Assembly (NCBI GenBank): GCA_018780645.1
Contig: JADMJJ010000003.1
Coordinates: forward strand, 59,977-123,976
Length of the DNA: 64,000 bases
Direction: 5' to 3'
From: Burkholderiaceae bacterium
GTDB lineage: Bacteria; Pseudomonadota; Gammaproteobacteria; Burkholderiales; Burkholderiaceae_C
Shown in pieces: positions 42,885-51,219 of the stretch (within the stretch, counting starts at the first letter, position 1; every line of letters starts with the position of its first letter). The notes under the pieces were generated by a model. It did not search any database. It saw only the letters and a list, made by a program, of their open reading frames with translations, and was not told where the DNA came from. The translations under genes were made by a program, and so were the position numbers.

Positions 42885-45098
42885 ATGCACCGTCGCCCCA
42901 CCGCCCTGAGTCTTGCCATTGCCGCCCTCGCCTGCCTGACCGCGGCGCAGGCCCATGCGCAGACGGCGGCCGCCACGGCTGAGCTGACCCGCAGCAGCTA
43001 CATCACCCAGATCAAGGCCAATGCCGCCTACGCGCTGGGCGCCACCGGCAAGGGCGTGACCGTGGCCGTGCTAGACACCGGGCTGAACAACAAGCACGGC
43101 GAGTTCGCCGCCAGCGGCCGCCTGCTGACCGGCAGCAACTTCAGTGGCAGCGGCGCCGCCACCGACACGATGGATCGCCATGGCCATGGCAGCCATGTGG
43201 CCGGGCTGATTGGTGCCAGTCGTAACAGCATAGGCATGATGGGCGTGGCCTTCGAGGCCAATCTGCTGCCGATGAAGGTCTTGAACGACAAAGGCGCGGG
43301 CAATACCGGCATGAGCGACGCCGCATTGCGTGCCGTGGTCGGCCGCGCCGACATCGTCAATATGAGCTTGGGAGGCAGCCAGGCGGGCAATAGCAGCGCG
43401 ATGAAGTACGCCATCGGCAAGGGCCTGCTGATCGTCGCCGCTGCCGGCAACGACGGCCTGGCCAACCCCGGCTGGCCGGCCCGCTTTGCCAAGGAGAGCT
43501 GGGCCAACAACCAGATCATTGCCGTCGGCGCGGTCGATGCCAGGAACGTCATCGCCTCGTTCAGCAACCGTGCCGGCGACACCGCCGCCTGGTTCGTCGT
43601 CGCGCCCGGTGTGGGCCTCACCTCGTCGTATCTGGGCACCAACTACGCCAGCATGAGCGGCACCTCGATGGCCACGCCCGTGGTCAGCGGCGCCGCCGCG
43701 CTGATCAAGAGCCGCTGGAAGACGCTGCGCGCCGACCAGGTGGCCAATATCCTGTTCGTCACCGCCACCGACTTGGGCGCGCCCGGCATCGACGCCGTCT
43801 ATGGCCGCGGCCTGATCAATGTCGAGAAAGCAATGCTGCCGGTCGGCAACGTCACCACCACCAGTTGGAACGGCCGCACGATCAAGGTGCTGGACAGCAA
43901 GATCAAACCCTCGCCGGCGCTGGGCGGCATCTGGACCCTGGCCAAGAACAGCGGGCTGAAGGTCATCGCCTTCGACGACTACCAACGCGACTTCCAGGCC
44001 GATCTGGGTGCCAATGTGACCAAGCCCCAGGCCCTGTCGCTGGACCAGATGCTGGCCGAGCACAGCAGCCGGCTGCAGGTCACCGAGCAGGTGCTGGCCG
44101 ACGGCAGCCGCTTCACCCTGGCGCTGCAGCTGCCCGAAGTGCAGCCGGCCGCCGCACCGCTGCCATTTCTGGGGCGCAACAGCACTCAGAAGCTGGCCGC
44201 TTTCGGCTATGTCAGCCGCGCCAAGGATGACGGCCTGGAGCAGGCCTTCGGCCTCGGTCTGGCGAGTCAGTACTTCGGCCTGGCGGGCACCGGCACCGGT
44301 GAAGCTCTGCGCGGCATCAGTGCGCTGGCCAATCCCTATCTGGGCCTGGTGCCCAACGCCGCCTATGCCGGTGGCAGCCTGCCGCTGGCGGGCGGTATGC
44401 GCCTGAAGGCGGGCGTGCTGAGCTCCAGCCTGAAGCCGGCGCTGCAGGGCCAGTTCGGCATGCTGGCCGACTCGACCCGCGCCGAGGCCGCTGTGCTGGA
44501 GTTGCAGCGCCAGTTCACGCACACCGCACTGAGCCTGTCGTGGTCGGGCACGCAGGAGCGTGGCGCCTATCTGGGCAGCCAGTCCAGCGGCGGCCTGGCC
44601 TTGGCAGGCCAGGCCCGCACCCAGGCAATCAGCTTTGCCGCCGGCTGGCAGATCGCGCCGGGCTGGGCGCTGGGCGCGCAAGCCGCCTTCGGCCGCACGC
44701 CCGGCTATCTCAGTGCCGACAGCCTGATCACCGGCCTGAGCGCGCAGCGCACCCAGTCCTGGTCGCTGGGCCTGGCCGGCGCTAACCGGTGGGTGGACGG
44801 CGACCGCCTGACCCTGTCGCTGTCGCAGCCGATGCGTGCCGTGTCGGGCCAGCTGCAGATGAATGTGGTGTCGGGCCTGGATGAGTTTGGCATGCAGCAA
44901 CGCAGCCAGCGCATCGCCAGCCTGGTGCCCCCCGGTCGCGAACAGCTGCTGGAGTTGAGCTACGGCAGGCCCTACAAGCTGGCCAGCGGCCAGGCGCTGT
45001 GGCTGGACGCCGTGCTGGCGCTGCGCAGCCAGCCTGGCCACCAGTCCGACGCCCCGGGCGAAGCCGCCCTGATGCTGAGGGCACAGAGCCGCTTCTGA
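42885..45098 (+). CDS. Subtilase (S8) with C-terminal outer-membrane barrel
   Basis: A 737-residue autotransporter-like serine protease. The ATG at 42885 has TGGAG six bases upstream; upstream in-frame starts would lie inside the riboswitch. The signal peptide ends near residue 26 (AQAHAQ). The triad is Asp64 (AVLDTGLN), His101 (HGHGSHVAG) and Ser261 (SGTSMATP); Asn189 forms the oxyanion hole (AAAGND). After a linker, about 300 residues of alternating beta strands end in SRF, as in a translocator barrel. It is probably surface-displayed or released through its own barrel, not the T2SS. The riboswitch upstream places it under cyclic-di-GMP control. Confidence 0.92.
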   Translation: MHRRPTALSLAIAALACLTAAQAHAQTAAATAELTRSSYITQIKANAAYALGATGKGVTVAVLDTGLNNKHGEFAASGRLLTGSNFSGSGAATDTMDRHGHGSHVAGLIGASRNSIGMMGVAFEANLLPMKVLNDKGAGNTGMSDAALRAVVGRADIVNMSLGGSQAGNSSAMKYAIGKGLLIVAAAGNDGLANPGWPARFAKESWANNQIIAVGAVDARNVIASFSNRAGDTAAWFVVAPGVGLTSSYLGTNYASMSGTSMATPVVSGAAALIKSRWKTLRADQVANILFVTATDLGAPGIDAVYGRGLINVEKAMLPVGNVTTTSWNGRTIKVLDSKIKPSPALGGIWTLAKNSGLKVIAFDDYQRDFQADLGANVTKPQALSLDQMLAEHSSRLQVTEQVLADGSRFTLALQLPEVQPAAAPLPFLGRNSTQKLAAFGYVSRAKDDGLEQAFGLGLASQYFGLAGTGTGEALRGISALANPYLGLVPNAAYAGGSLPLAGGMRLKAGVLSSSLKPALQGQFGMLADSTRAEAAVLELQRQFTHTALSLSWSGTQERGAYLGSQSSGGLALAGQARTQAISFAAGWQIAPGWALGAQAAFGRTPGYLSADSLITGLSAQRTQSWSLGLAGANRWVDGDRLTLSLSQPMRAVSGQLQMNVVSGLDEFGMQQRSQRIASLVPPGREQLLELSYGRPYKLASGQALWLDAVLALRSQPGHQSDAPGEAALMLRAQSRF

Positions 45099-45139
45099 CG
45101 AGCGCTTGCCAGCGCGCCCGCTATGCCCGAGCATCGGGC

Positions 45140-45547
45140 ATGACAAACACACGCTGCCGCCCGCCGCTGCTGATCCTGCTGGCCCTGCTCGGCAGCGCCT
45201 GCGCAGGCACACCTGGAGCAGCCACTCCAGAAACCAGCGCCGCGCTGTGGCCGCGCATCGTTGCCCAGGTTGGGCACGCGCCCTGCGACAGCCAGGCCCA
45301 GTGCCACAGCATTGGCGTGGGCCACAAGCCCTGCGGCGGCCCGGGCGGCTATCTCGCCTGGTCATCGAAGCAGACCGACGAAGCGGCGCTGAAGGCCCTG
45401 GTCGAGCGCCATGCCAAGCTGGAGGCCGAAGAACAGGCGCGCAGCGGCATGCTGTCCAACTGCCAGTACCTGCCCGATCCGGGCGCCAGCTGCGTGGCCG
45501 GCCGCTGCCAGCTGAACAAGGCCGGGCCGGCCAGCTCGACGCGATAA
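45140..45547 (+). CDS. Small cysteine-rich lipoprotein, unknown
   Basis: A 135-residue exported protein with a lipoprotein-like signal (LLILLALLGSACAG, Cys near residue 22). The mature part has five or more cysteines (APCDSQAQCHSIGVGHKPCG, SNCQYLPDPGASC, AGRCQ) that could form disulfides. The start codon lies within a perfect hairpin (ATGCCCGA and TCGGGCAT, 45123-45141), which might limit translation. No family recognised. It follows the subtilase gene on the same strand and could be a processing partner or inhibitor, but there is no direct evidence. Confidence 0.72.
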   Translation: MTNTRCRPPLLILLALLGSACAGTPGAATPETSAALWPRIVAQVGHAPCDSQAQCHSIGVGHKPCGGPGGYLAWSSKQTDEAALKALVERHAKLEAEEQARSGMLSNCQYLPDPGASCVAGRCQLNKAGPASSTR

Positions 45548-45550
45548 TTG

Positions 45551-45583
45551 AAAAAGGCCGCAAGCATCACGCCTGCGGCCTCC
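45551..45583 (-). terminator. Intrinsic terminator of the large subtilase gene
   Basis: On the minus strand, AGGCCGCA and TGCGGCCT arms (45555-45562 and 45574-45581) form a stem that is followed by a TTTTT run. It lies about 40 bases after the stop of the minus-strand subtilase and just after the convergent lipoprotein gene, so it may serve both. Confidence 0.85.
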
Positions 45584-45620
45584 TGAAGGATGGGCCACCG
45601 TGAGGTGGCCGTCATTCACA

Positions 45621-48600
45621 TCAGTCCAGCTTGGACAGCGCCTTGGGCGACAGATCCTTGGCCGGCTCGGACAGCGGAGCGGCGCCGGTATTGACGCGCA
45701 CCACGGTCGTGGCCTGCACCACACCACCCAAGTCCTTGAACTGGGCACCACCGACATAGCGGCCATTGGCGCCCAGACCGGACCAGGCAAAGCCCACCGT
45801 TGCCGTGCTGCCAGCGAAGACCTGGCCGGGCAGCATGACGTTGAGACCGGCCGGGGCGCCAACGCCCACCACCCAGCTCGACAGCTTGTGCGTCATCGAA
45901 GCAGCACCACCGTAGGCGACCACGCAGACCTTGTAGTTGCCGGCGGCCGGGCTGGCCATTTCCACGGCTTCGTTGGAACCGTCATTCCCCGAGTAGACCC
46001 AGGTGCCGTCCGGAGCCAGCAGGCCCATATCGTTGTCATCACCGGCGGTGCCGACGTCCGCATCGCGCAGGGCGAAACGGGCGACGATGGTACCGGCCGG
46101 AACGGCGACGTTGTAGACCTTGACGTTGGCCAGATCGTTGCCGTTGGTGCAAGCCGTCTTCAGGCCGGCAGAGGTCAGGGCACCCGGGGTCAGGGCAACC
46201 TCAGCACCCATCGTGGCGTCCTTCATGCCGCCCTTGTTGGCGGTCATCTTGCCGGCGAAGCCGGTCTTGACCGTCACCAGGCGGGTGCCCGACGCCGTCG
46301 TGCCGGTCAGCAGCGCCGGAGCGGTGATGGCCTTGCCCACGCGTGCGGTGACCGGGATCTTGACATTGTGCGTGCCATCGCTCCAGGTCAGCGAGCCGTA
46401 GCTCCAGACGTTTTCAGCGGCGCCAGCGGCCGTCAGCTTGACGGTGAAGGTGCCGGTCGCACCATCGGCCAGGGTCAGCGATGCCGGTGCAACGACGGCG
46501 GTGAAGCCGGTCGGTGCCACGATGGTCGGCGTGTAGGTGGCCGTCGAGCCGCCCACATTCTTGACCTTGCGGGTCACCGTCGTCGTGCCGGTCACAGCAC
46601 CCACGGTGATGCTGGGGATGTTGACGTTATAGGTCTCGTCGATGGCACCCAGCGTGGCGCAGTTGTTGGGCGCCGGGGTCGTGACGCCGGCAGCGTTCAC
46701 CTTGCACTGATAGCGGATCCAGTCGGTGGCGCTGTTGTCATAGACCAGGCCCGGGTCGGTGGCCTTGTTGGGCACCACATGACCGGCGCCCTGTGCCCAA
46801 GGCAGCAGGCCATTGGCCATGCCTGCCTGGCCGTCGTTCAGCGTGGACATCGTCGTCGTCATCAAGGCGGACTTGATGGCGGCCGGCGACCAGGTCGGGT
46901 GCGCCTGCTTCAGCAGGGCGCCCAGACCGGCCACGTGGGGGCTGGACATCGAGGTGCCCTGGTAGGAGGCGAACTGCGCCGGAGGCGTCAGCGTGCCATT
47001 GGCCACGGCATCCTTGTCGGCCATGCCCAGATCGGCGGTCACGGCGGCGATCACATCGACACCAGGGGCCGTCAGATCGGGCTTCAGCATGTTCGCATCA
47101 CCCTGGTTCGGGCCGCGCGAGGAGAAGCTGGCCATCACCGGAGCCGGCACGCTGCCGGGGTAGAAGGCCGAGATCGCGCCGGTCGGGTTGGCACCCGCGA
47201 CGTAGGTCTTGACCAATGCACCGTCGGCGGCGTTGATGTGAACCGTCGGCACCGAATGGGCTTCGGCCACCAGACCGGCGCCGTTGTCGACCATCACCAT
47301 GCCGACACCACCCGCCTGGGCAACAGCAAAGCTCTTGTCGACACGGGCATTGGTGCCGCGGGTGCAGACGACGATCTTGCCGGCGACCTTGGCGGGGTCC
47401 AGCAGGACCTGGCCAGCCGGGGGGCCGGAGCTGAAGCACAGATTGGCGTTGCCACCGCCCATGCCTGCGTCTTCGGCGCGGATCATCGGCGACGAACCCA
47501 GCGCAGTCACATTCAGCGAGGCGCCCGAATACTTGGCGCCATTGCCCAGATTCACATCGCCCTGATTGAAGCGGTCATGGGTCGAGGCAGCAACCGTCGT
47601 CAGCCAGGGGCTGAGGTGGGCGACGGCATTGCCAGGGCCGCTGTTGCCGGCCGAGGCGGCGACGAAGACGCCCGCATTGGCAGCGCGCAGGAAGGCCTGC
47701 TCGACCGCGTCAGCGACCGAGGTCTGGCTGCCACTGATCGAGTAGTTCAGCACGTTGACGCCATCCGCGACTGCCCTGTCGATGGCGGCCACGCTGTCCG
47801 AGCTGTAGCAGGTGTTCTGGCTGCCGGTGCCGTCGGTGGCCGCAGCGTTCGGGAAGGTCCAGCAGACCTTGTAGGCCGCGATGCGGGCGCGCGGCGCCAT
47901 GCCAGAGGCGTCACCCATGGCAATGCCGCTGACCGTGGCCGGGTTCAGGCTGTTGCCGCCGGAGGTCGAGGCGGTGTGCGAGCCGTGGCCGCCGTGGCCG
48001 CTGTTGCCAGCCGGGCCGCCGGCACTGGAGTCCCGCGGCGAGTCGGCGAAGTCGGACCAGTGCAGATTCGGCTGGTTGGCCTTGAAGCCAGCATTGAAGT
48101 AGCGCGCACCGATCAGCTTGTTGTTGCAATGGGTGGCAGGATTGAAACCGGTACCGGGGACGCAGCCACCGGCCCAGCCTGCAGGAGCGCCATACACCTG
48201 GGTACCGTTCAGGTCATGGGTCGGAACGCCCATGCCGTCCACACGGTCAGCGAACGCGGGGTTCTCGGGCCAGATGCCGCCGTCGATGATGCCGATGACG
48301 ACGTTTTCGCCCTTGTTCAGGTTGCCGCCCACCATCTGCGACCACAGGCCGCCGGGGGCGCTGAGGCCCAGGAAGGTGGAGGTCGTGGTGGTCAGCAGCT
48401 GGCGCGGCTCGTCGGCCTGGATGTCGGCCACCAGCGGGCTGGCGCGCAAGGTCTGAACTTCGGCGTCGGTCAGGCTCAGAGCCATGCCGTTCAGCACGGT
48501 CGTGTAGTTGTGGATCACCGGCGCGTTGGCGACGATGGCGGCCACCGTGCGCTGCTTGCCTTCCAGATAGGTGACATAGGCCTGGACCGTGTCGTTCTGG

Positions 48601-48782
48601 TAGTTGAAGCGGGCGCCGTCGGCCGGGCGGGTGGCGGCATAGCCGGCCACGCCACCGGCATAGCTGGCGGCGGGTTCACCGGCCAGTTGGACGATGTAGG
48701 TGCGACGTTCCTGGGCAATGGCATGGGTGCTCATGCCGGCGAACAGGGCCAGGGCGGCCAGGGAAACGGGACGTAGTTTCAT
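45621..48782 (-). CDS. Large secreted subtilase with PA domain (S8, cucumisin-like)
   Basis: A 1053-residue exported serine protease. The ATG at 48782 has AAAGGA upstream. The signal peptide ends near residue 24 (HAIAQ). An inhibitor I9-like prodomain follows (about 26-130), then the catalytic domain with Asp167 (IIDGGIWPE), His266 (HGSHTA), Asn380 (SAGNSG) and Ser611 (GTSMSSPHVAG). A PA insert lies between Asn380 and Ser611 (KIVVCTRGTN, GMVMVDNGAG). Beta-rich fibronectin-like and C-terminal domains follow. The arrangement is that of plant-type subtilases. It has no barrel or PEP-CTERM tail and is a reasonable T2SS substrate. Confidence 0.93.
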   Translation of the reverse strand: MKLRPVSLAALALFAGMSTHAIAQERRTYIVQLAGEPAASYAGGVAGYAATRPADGARFNYQNDTVQAYVTYLEGKQRTVAAIVANAPVIHNYTTVLNGMALSLTDAEVQTLRASPLVADIQADEPRQLLTTTTSTFLGLSAPGGLWSQMVGGNLNKGENVVIGIIDGGIWPENPAFADRVDGMGVPTHDLNGTQVYGAPAGWAGGCVPGTGFNPATHCNNKLIGARYFNAGFKANQPNLHWSDFADSPRDSSAGGPAGNSGHGGHGSHTASTSGGNSLNPATVSGIAMGDASGMAPRARIAAYKVCWTFPNAAATDGTGSQNTCYSSDSVAAIDRAVADGVNVLNYSISGSQTSVADAVEQAFLRAANAGVFVAASAGNSGPGNAVAHLSPWLTTVAASTHDRFNQGDVNLGNGAKYSGASLNVTALGSSPMIRAEDAGMGGGNANLCFSSGPPAGQVLLDPAKVAGKIVVCTRGTNARVDKSFAVAQAGGVGMVMVDNGAGLVAEAHSVPTVHINAADGALVKTYVAGANPTGAISAFYPGSVPAPVMASFSSRGPNQGDANMLKPDLTAPGVDVIAAVTADLGMADKDAVANGTLTPPAQFASYQGTSMSSPHVAGLGALLKQAHPTWSPAAIKSALMTTTMSTLNDGQAGMANGLLPWAQGAGHVVPNKATDPGLVYDNSATDWIRYQCKVNAAGVTTPAPNNCATLGAIDETYNVNIPSITVGAVTGTTTVTRKVKNVGGSTATYTPTIVAPTGFTAVVAPASLTLADGATGTFTVKLTAAGAAENVWSYGSLTWSDGTHNVKIPVTARVGKAITAPALLTGTTASGTRLVTVKTGFAGKMTANKGGMKDATMGAEVALTPGALTSAGLKTACTNGNDLANVKVYNVAVPAGTIVARFALRDADVGTAGDDNDMGLLAPDGTWVYSGNDGSNEAVEMASPAAGNYKVCVVAYGGAASMTHKLSSWVVGVGAPAGLNVMLPGQVFAGSTATVGFAWSGLGANGRYVGGAQFKDLGGVVQATTVVRVNTGAAPLSEPAKDLSPKALSKLD

Positions 48783-48834
48783 TGCGAATTCCTTTGTGTT
48801 TGGCGAATGCGGCAAGGCGGCGTTGATCGTGCGA

Positions 48835-49560
48835 TCAAGCGGCGTTGCGGCGGCGGGCAAAGGCGCCAAAGGCGGCCAAACCAAGGCCCATCATCATCCA
48901 GGTCGATGCTTCGGGCACGGCGGTGGTGATGTTGTCGAGGGCGAACTGGGCCTTGTCGAGGCTGCGCGAGCAGGTCGTTGCCGTCGTGCAGGCATAGCCG
49001 CGGAAGGCGATGTCAACGACGGCAATGGCGGCATTTGCCGCGCTCAGCGAATAGGTGGCAAAGCTGTAGGCGCCGCCCACCGGACCGGGAAGGTAGAAAT
49101 CTTCCTGGAACAACAGGGCAGTGGCCGAGTAGCCTTCGACGCGAAGAAGCAGGGACGTGGGCAGGACCACATCACCGCTGGCCGCGATGAAGCTGGCGTC
49201 GAACTGGGTGACCTGGAAGGTCTTGCCGTCGAGGCGACCGATATCGGGCAGGCCGTCGTTCAGCGCCGCCAGATAGGTGCTGCTGTTGTTGCTGGGGCAG
49301 ACCAGTCCGGCGCAGGTGGCGGCCGTGTCGGCGCCGTTGATCACGGCACCGACCAAGTCGCCTGCGCTGGCGCCGGCCTTGGTGTTGTACATGTCGATCC
49401 AGAAGCCATCGGTCTGAATCTCGTCCAGATGACCCAGCAGTGGCGCGAACGGCGCGAACGTCGTGTCGATCGCACCGTCAAAAGTGAGGACCGCCGATTG
49501 CGCCGTACCCAAGGCGACAAGCGCCGATGTGGCCAGCACGGTTTTCAACATCTTCTTCAT
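48835..49560 (-). CDS. PEP-CTERM anchored exported protein
   Basis: A 241-residue exported protein with a signal peptide (VLATSALVALGTAQSA) and a C-terminal PEP-CTERM-type sorting signal: VPEASTWMMMGLGLAAFGAF then basic residues ARRRNAA. The motif has Ala where Pro is usual (VPEPST). The start is the ATG at 49560 with AAGGG upstream; a TTG two codons earlier is less likely. The body is beta-rich with several cysteines and no enzyme motif. Such proteins are sorted by an exosortase, not found in this window. It lies 52 bases upstream of the large subtilase gene on the same strand. Confidence 0.88.
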   Translation of the reverse strand: MKKMLKTVLATSALVALGTAQSAVLTFDGAIDTTFAPFAPLLGHLDEIQTDGFWIDMYNTKAGASAGDLVGAVINGADTAATCAGLVCPSNNSSTYLAALNDGLPDIGRLDGKTFQVTQFDASFIAASGDVVLPTSLLLRVEGYSATALLFQEDFYLPGPVGGAYSFATYSLSAANAAIAVVDIAFRGYACTTATTCSRSLDKAQFALDNITTAVPEASTWMMMGLGLAAFGAFARRRNAA

Positions 49561-49815
49561 ATTCAAGCCCTTTTACCAATGGTTTTGGTGTTGCACACCA
49601 CGGTTTGGCGCGAGCTGTGCAGCCCTGGTGGTACCAAAGCATCAGCAAACCCGGCGATGCAATATGTGAAATGCTCATGAAAACATTCCACAACATTGAG
49701 GAACCAATTGTGGGCGTGCGGAATTCACTTGACATCATCGCTTGCCCACCCCTTGAACAAGGGGGGATTCGGGTAATTACCAGCCCAGCGCGGTAGAGCG
49801 GGGCCAGATTCCGTG

Positions 49816-50349
49816 TCAGGGAATTCCCGATGCCTTGCCTGCGGGAGCCGAGGCTCCCTGCGCTGGTGCGACAGGCGCACCGTCCTGGGCCAGAAAGACC
49901 CATTCGGAGGCCTTCAGCAGCGGCGTCCCGTCGGGCCGCTGGCGGCGCATCAGCTGCTGCTCGGAGCGGCTGCGCAGGCCATGAAAGGCCTGCGGGTTGG
50001 CCGGGTCCGGAATCAGCACCCAGTCGGCCTTGCCGGTCAGCGGGTCGGGATAGAGCCGGCGCAGGTGATGACGCGGCTTGATGCCGCGGGCGTCCACCAG
50101 CAGATCGTCCAGGCTGCGCGGATACTGTGGCGGCTGACCCTCCCGCGCCGGGCTGGCCAGCCGGTAGGACTGGATGGCGCTGGCGATCTCCTGGCCGCGA
50201 AACTCCAGCTCGCGCTCCTTCTCGCGCTGCACCGCCGTGGTCCAGGCCTGGCCCAGGGCGGCCAGGGCGGCACCGGTGATGGCGACGAACAGCAGCAGGC
50301 CGATGTAAGTAAACCCGCCCTGCGGCCTTGTCCAGCTACCAATCCGCAT
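49816..50349 (-). CDS. Terminal pseudopilin of secretion operon 2, lacking Glu5
   Basis: A 177-residue protein, last gene of operon 2. The ATG at 50349 overlaps the previous gene by 14 bases, exactly as in operon 1, and is preferred to longer in-frame starts. The prepilin-like segment is GGFTYIGLLLFVAITGAAL, with Gly at the mature position 5 where Glu is normal, as in tip pseudopilins. The body includes YPRSLDDLLVDARGIKPR and LYPDPLTGKADWVL, which match the equivalent operon-1 protein (SLEDLLHDARGPVPRRF). Confidence 0.78.
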   Translation of the reverse strand: MRIGSWTRPQGGFTYIGLLLFVAITGAALAALGQAWTTAVQREKERELEFRGQEIASAIQSYRLASPAREGQPPQYPRSLDDLLVDARGIKPRHHLRRLYPDPLTGKADWVLIPDPANPQAFHGLRSRSEQQLMRRQRPDGTPLLKASEWVFLAQDGAPVAPAQGASAPAGKASGIP

Positions 50350-50722
50350 ACAGCCGCCCATCGGCCGCACGTCCGGCGGCGCCGCTGCGCACGTCGTACA
50401 GCGAACCCTTCAGCGGCAGATCGGGCGGCGGGGTCACCAGCACCCAGGTCTCGACGCTGCCGGTCAGCGGGTCTTCGGGCACGCCGCGGATGTAGCGCGC
50501 CTGGGCCAGCTCCTCCAGGGTCTCGGGATAGCGGCCACGGTCGGCGGCGTATTGATCGATGGCATCGCGCATCACATTCAGCGAGGTGCGCAGTGCCGTC
50601 TCCTTGGACCGCTGCAGGCTGGCGAAATAGCGCGGCGCGACGATGGAGGCCAGCAGGGCGACGATGCTCATCACCACCAGCAGCTCGATCAGGGTAAAGC
50701 CACGCGCAGAGGTCTTCATCAC
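50336..50722 (-). CDS. Type II secretion pseudopilin of operon 2
   Basis: A 128-residue GspG-like pseudopilin with cleavage motif RGFTLIELLVVMSIVALLAS at residues 7-26 and the short C-terminal domain DRGRYPETLEELAQARYIRG, ending LYADW. It overlaps the upstream pseudopilin gene by four bases. It occupies the same slot as the 125-residue pseudopilin of operon 1. Confidence 0.88.
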   Translation of the reverse strand: MMKTSARGFTLIELLVVMSIVALLASIVAPRYFASLQRSKETALRTSLNVMRDAIDQYAADRGRYPETLEELAQARYIRGVPEDPLTGSVETWVLVTPPPDLPLKGSLYDVRSGAAGRAADGRLYADW

Positions 50723-51213
50723 CAGTCCTTGACCTTGCTGCCATCCAGTGCTGCGCGTTCCGATCGCGAAAAAACGTCGAACACATCGCGGCCCGCCTGG
50801 GGCGCATCGGGCGGGCTCTCGGAACTGCGCAGACCCCAGCTGTCTTCGGCCGCCAGCGAGGGGTCGGCGAAGGGGTCACGGGGAATGCGGCGCATGAAGT
50901 ACAGCTTGACGTCCTTGGGCGACTTGGCATCGGGCACGCCCTGCACCAGGGCCTGCAGGCTTGGCGGGTAGCCCGAGGCGTCAGCCGCCACGGCAATGCG
51001 CCCGGCCTCGGCCGCTCGTCTGTAGGCGTCGATGCCGGTGCGCAGGGTGCGCAGCGCCTCGCGCAGCGCGAACTCCTGGCTGCGCTGCACCGACAGCTCC
51101 AGGATGGGCCGCGCCGCCGCCGCCAGCACGCCCATGATGGCCAGCACGATCAGCATCTCGACGAGCGTGAAACCACGGCTCGAACGCTGGATGCGTGCTT
51201 CTTCGCTAGTCAT
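50719..51213 (-). CDS. Type II secretion pseudopilin of operon 2
   Basis: A 164-residue pseudopilin with SRGFTLVEMLIVLAIMGVLA at residues 12-31. The later part has DASGYPPSLQALVQGVPDA and MRRIPRDPFADPS, nearly the same as the 158-residue pseudopilin of operon 1. It starts six bases after the gspD stop. Its position after the secretin rather than after gspG is the same in both operons and is unlike classical T2SS operons. Confidence 0.88.
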   Translation of the reverse strand: MTSEEARIQRSSRGFTLVEMLIVLAIMGVLAAAARPILELSVQRSQEFALREALRTLRTGIDAYRRAAEAGRIAVAADASGYPPSLQALVQGVPDAKSPKDVKLYFMRRIPRDPFADPSLAAEDSWGLRSSESPPDAPQAGRDVFDVFSRSERAALDGSKVKDW

Positions 51214-51219
51214 GTCGGT

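Noticed and set aside
45600..48776. A 1058-residue plus-strand ORF covering the whole large subtilase gene
   Set aside because: It is the antisense shadow of a gene with clear catalytic motifs, signal peptide, ribosome-binding site and terminator; its own sequence is Gly/His/Arg-rich with no recognisable domain.
49570..49800. A second cyclic-di-GMP riboswitch ahead of the PEP-CTERM gene
   Set aside because: A few fragments recall the motif (AGCAAACCC), but the GCAAAGC core, the GAAA tetraloop stem and their order are missing on either strand.
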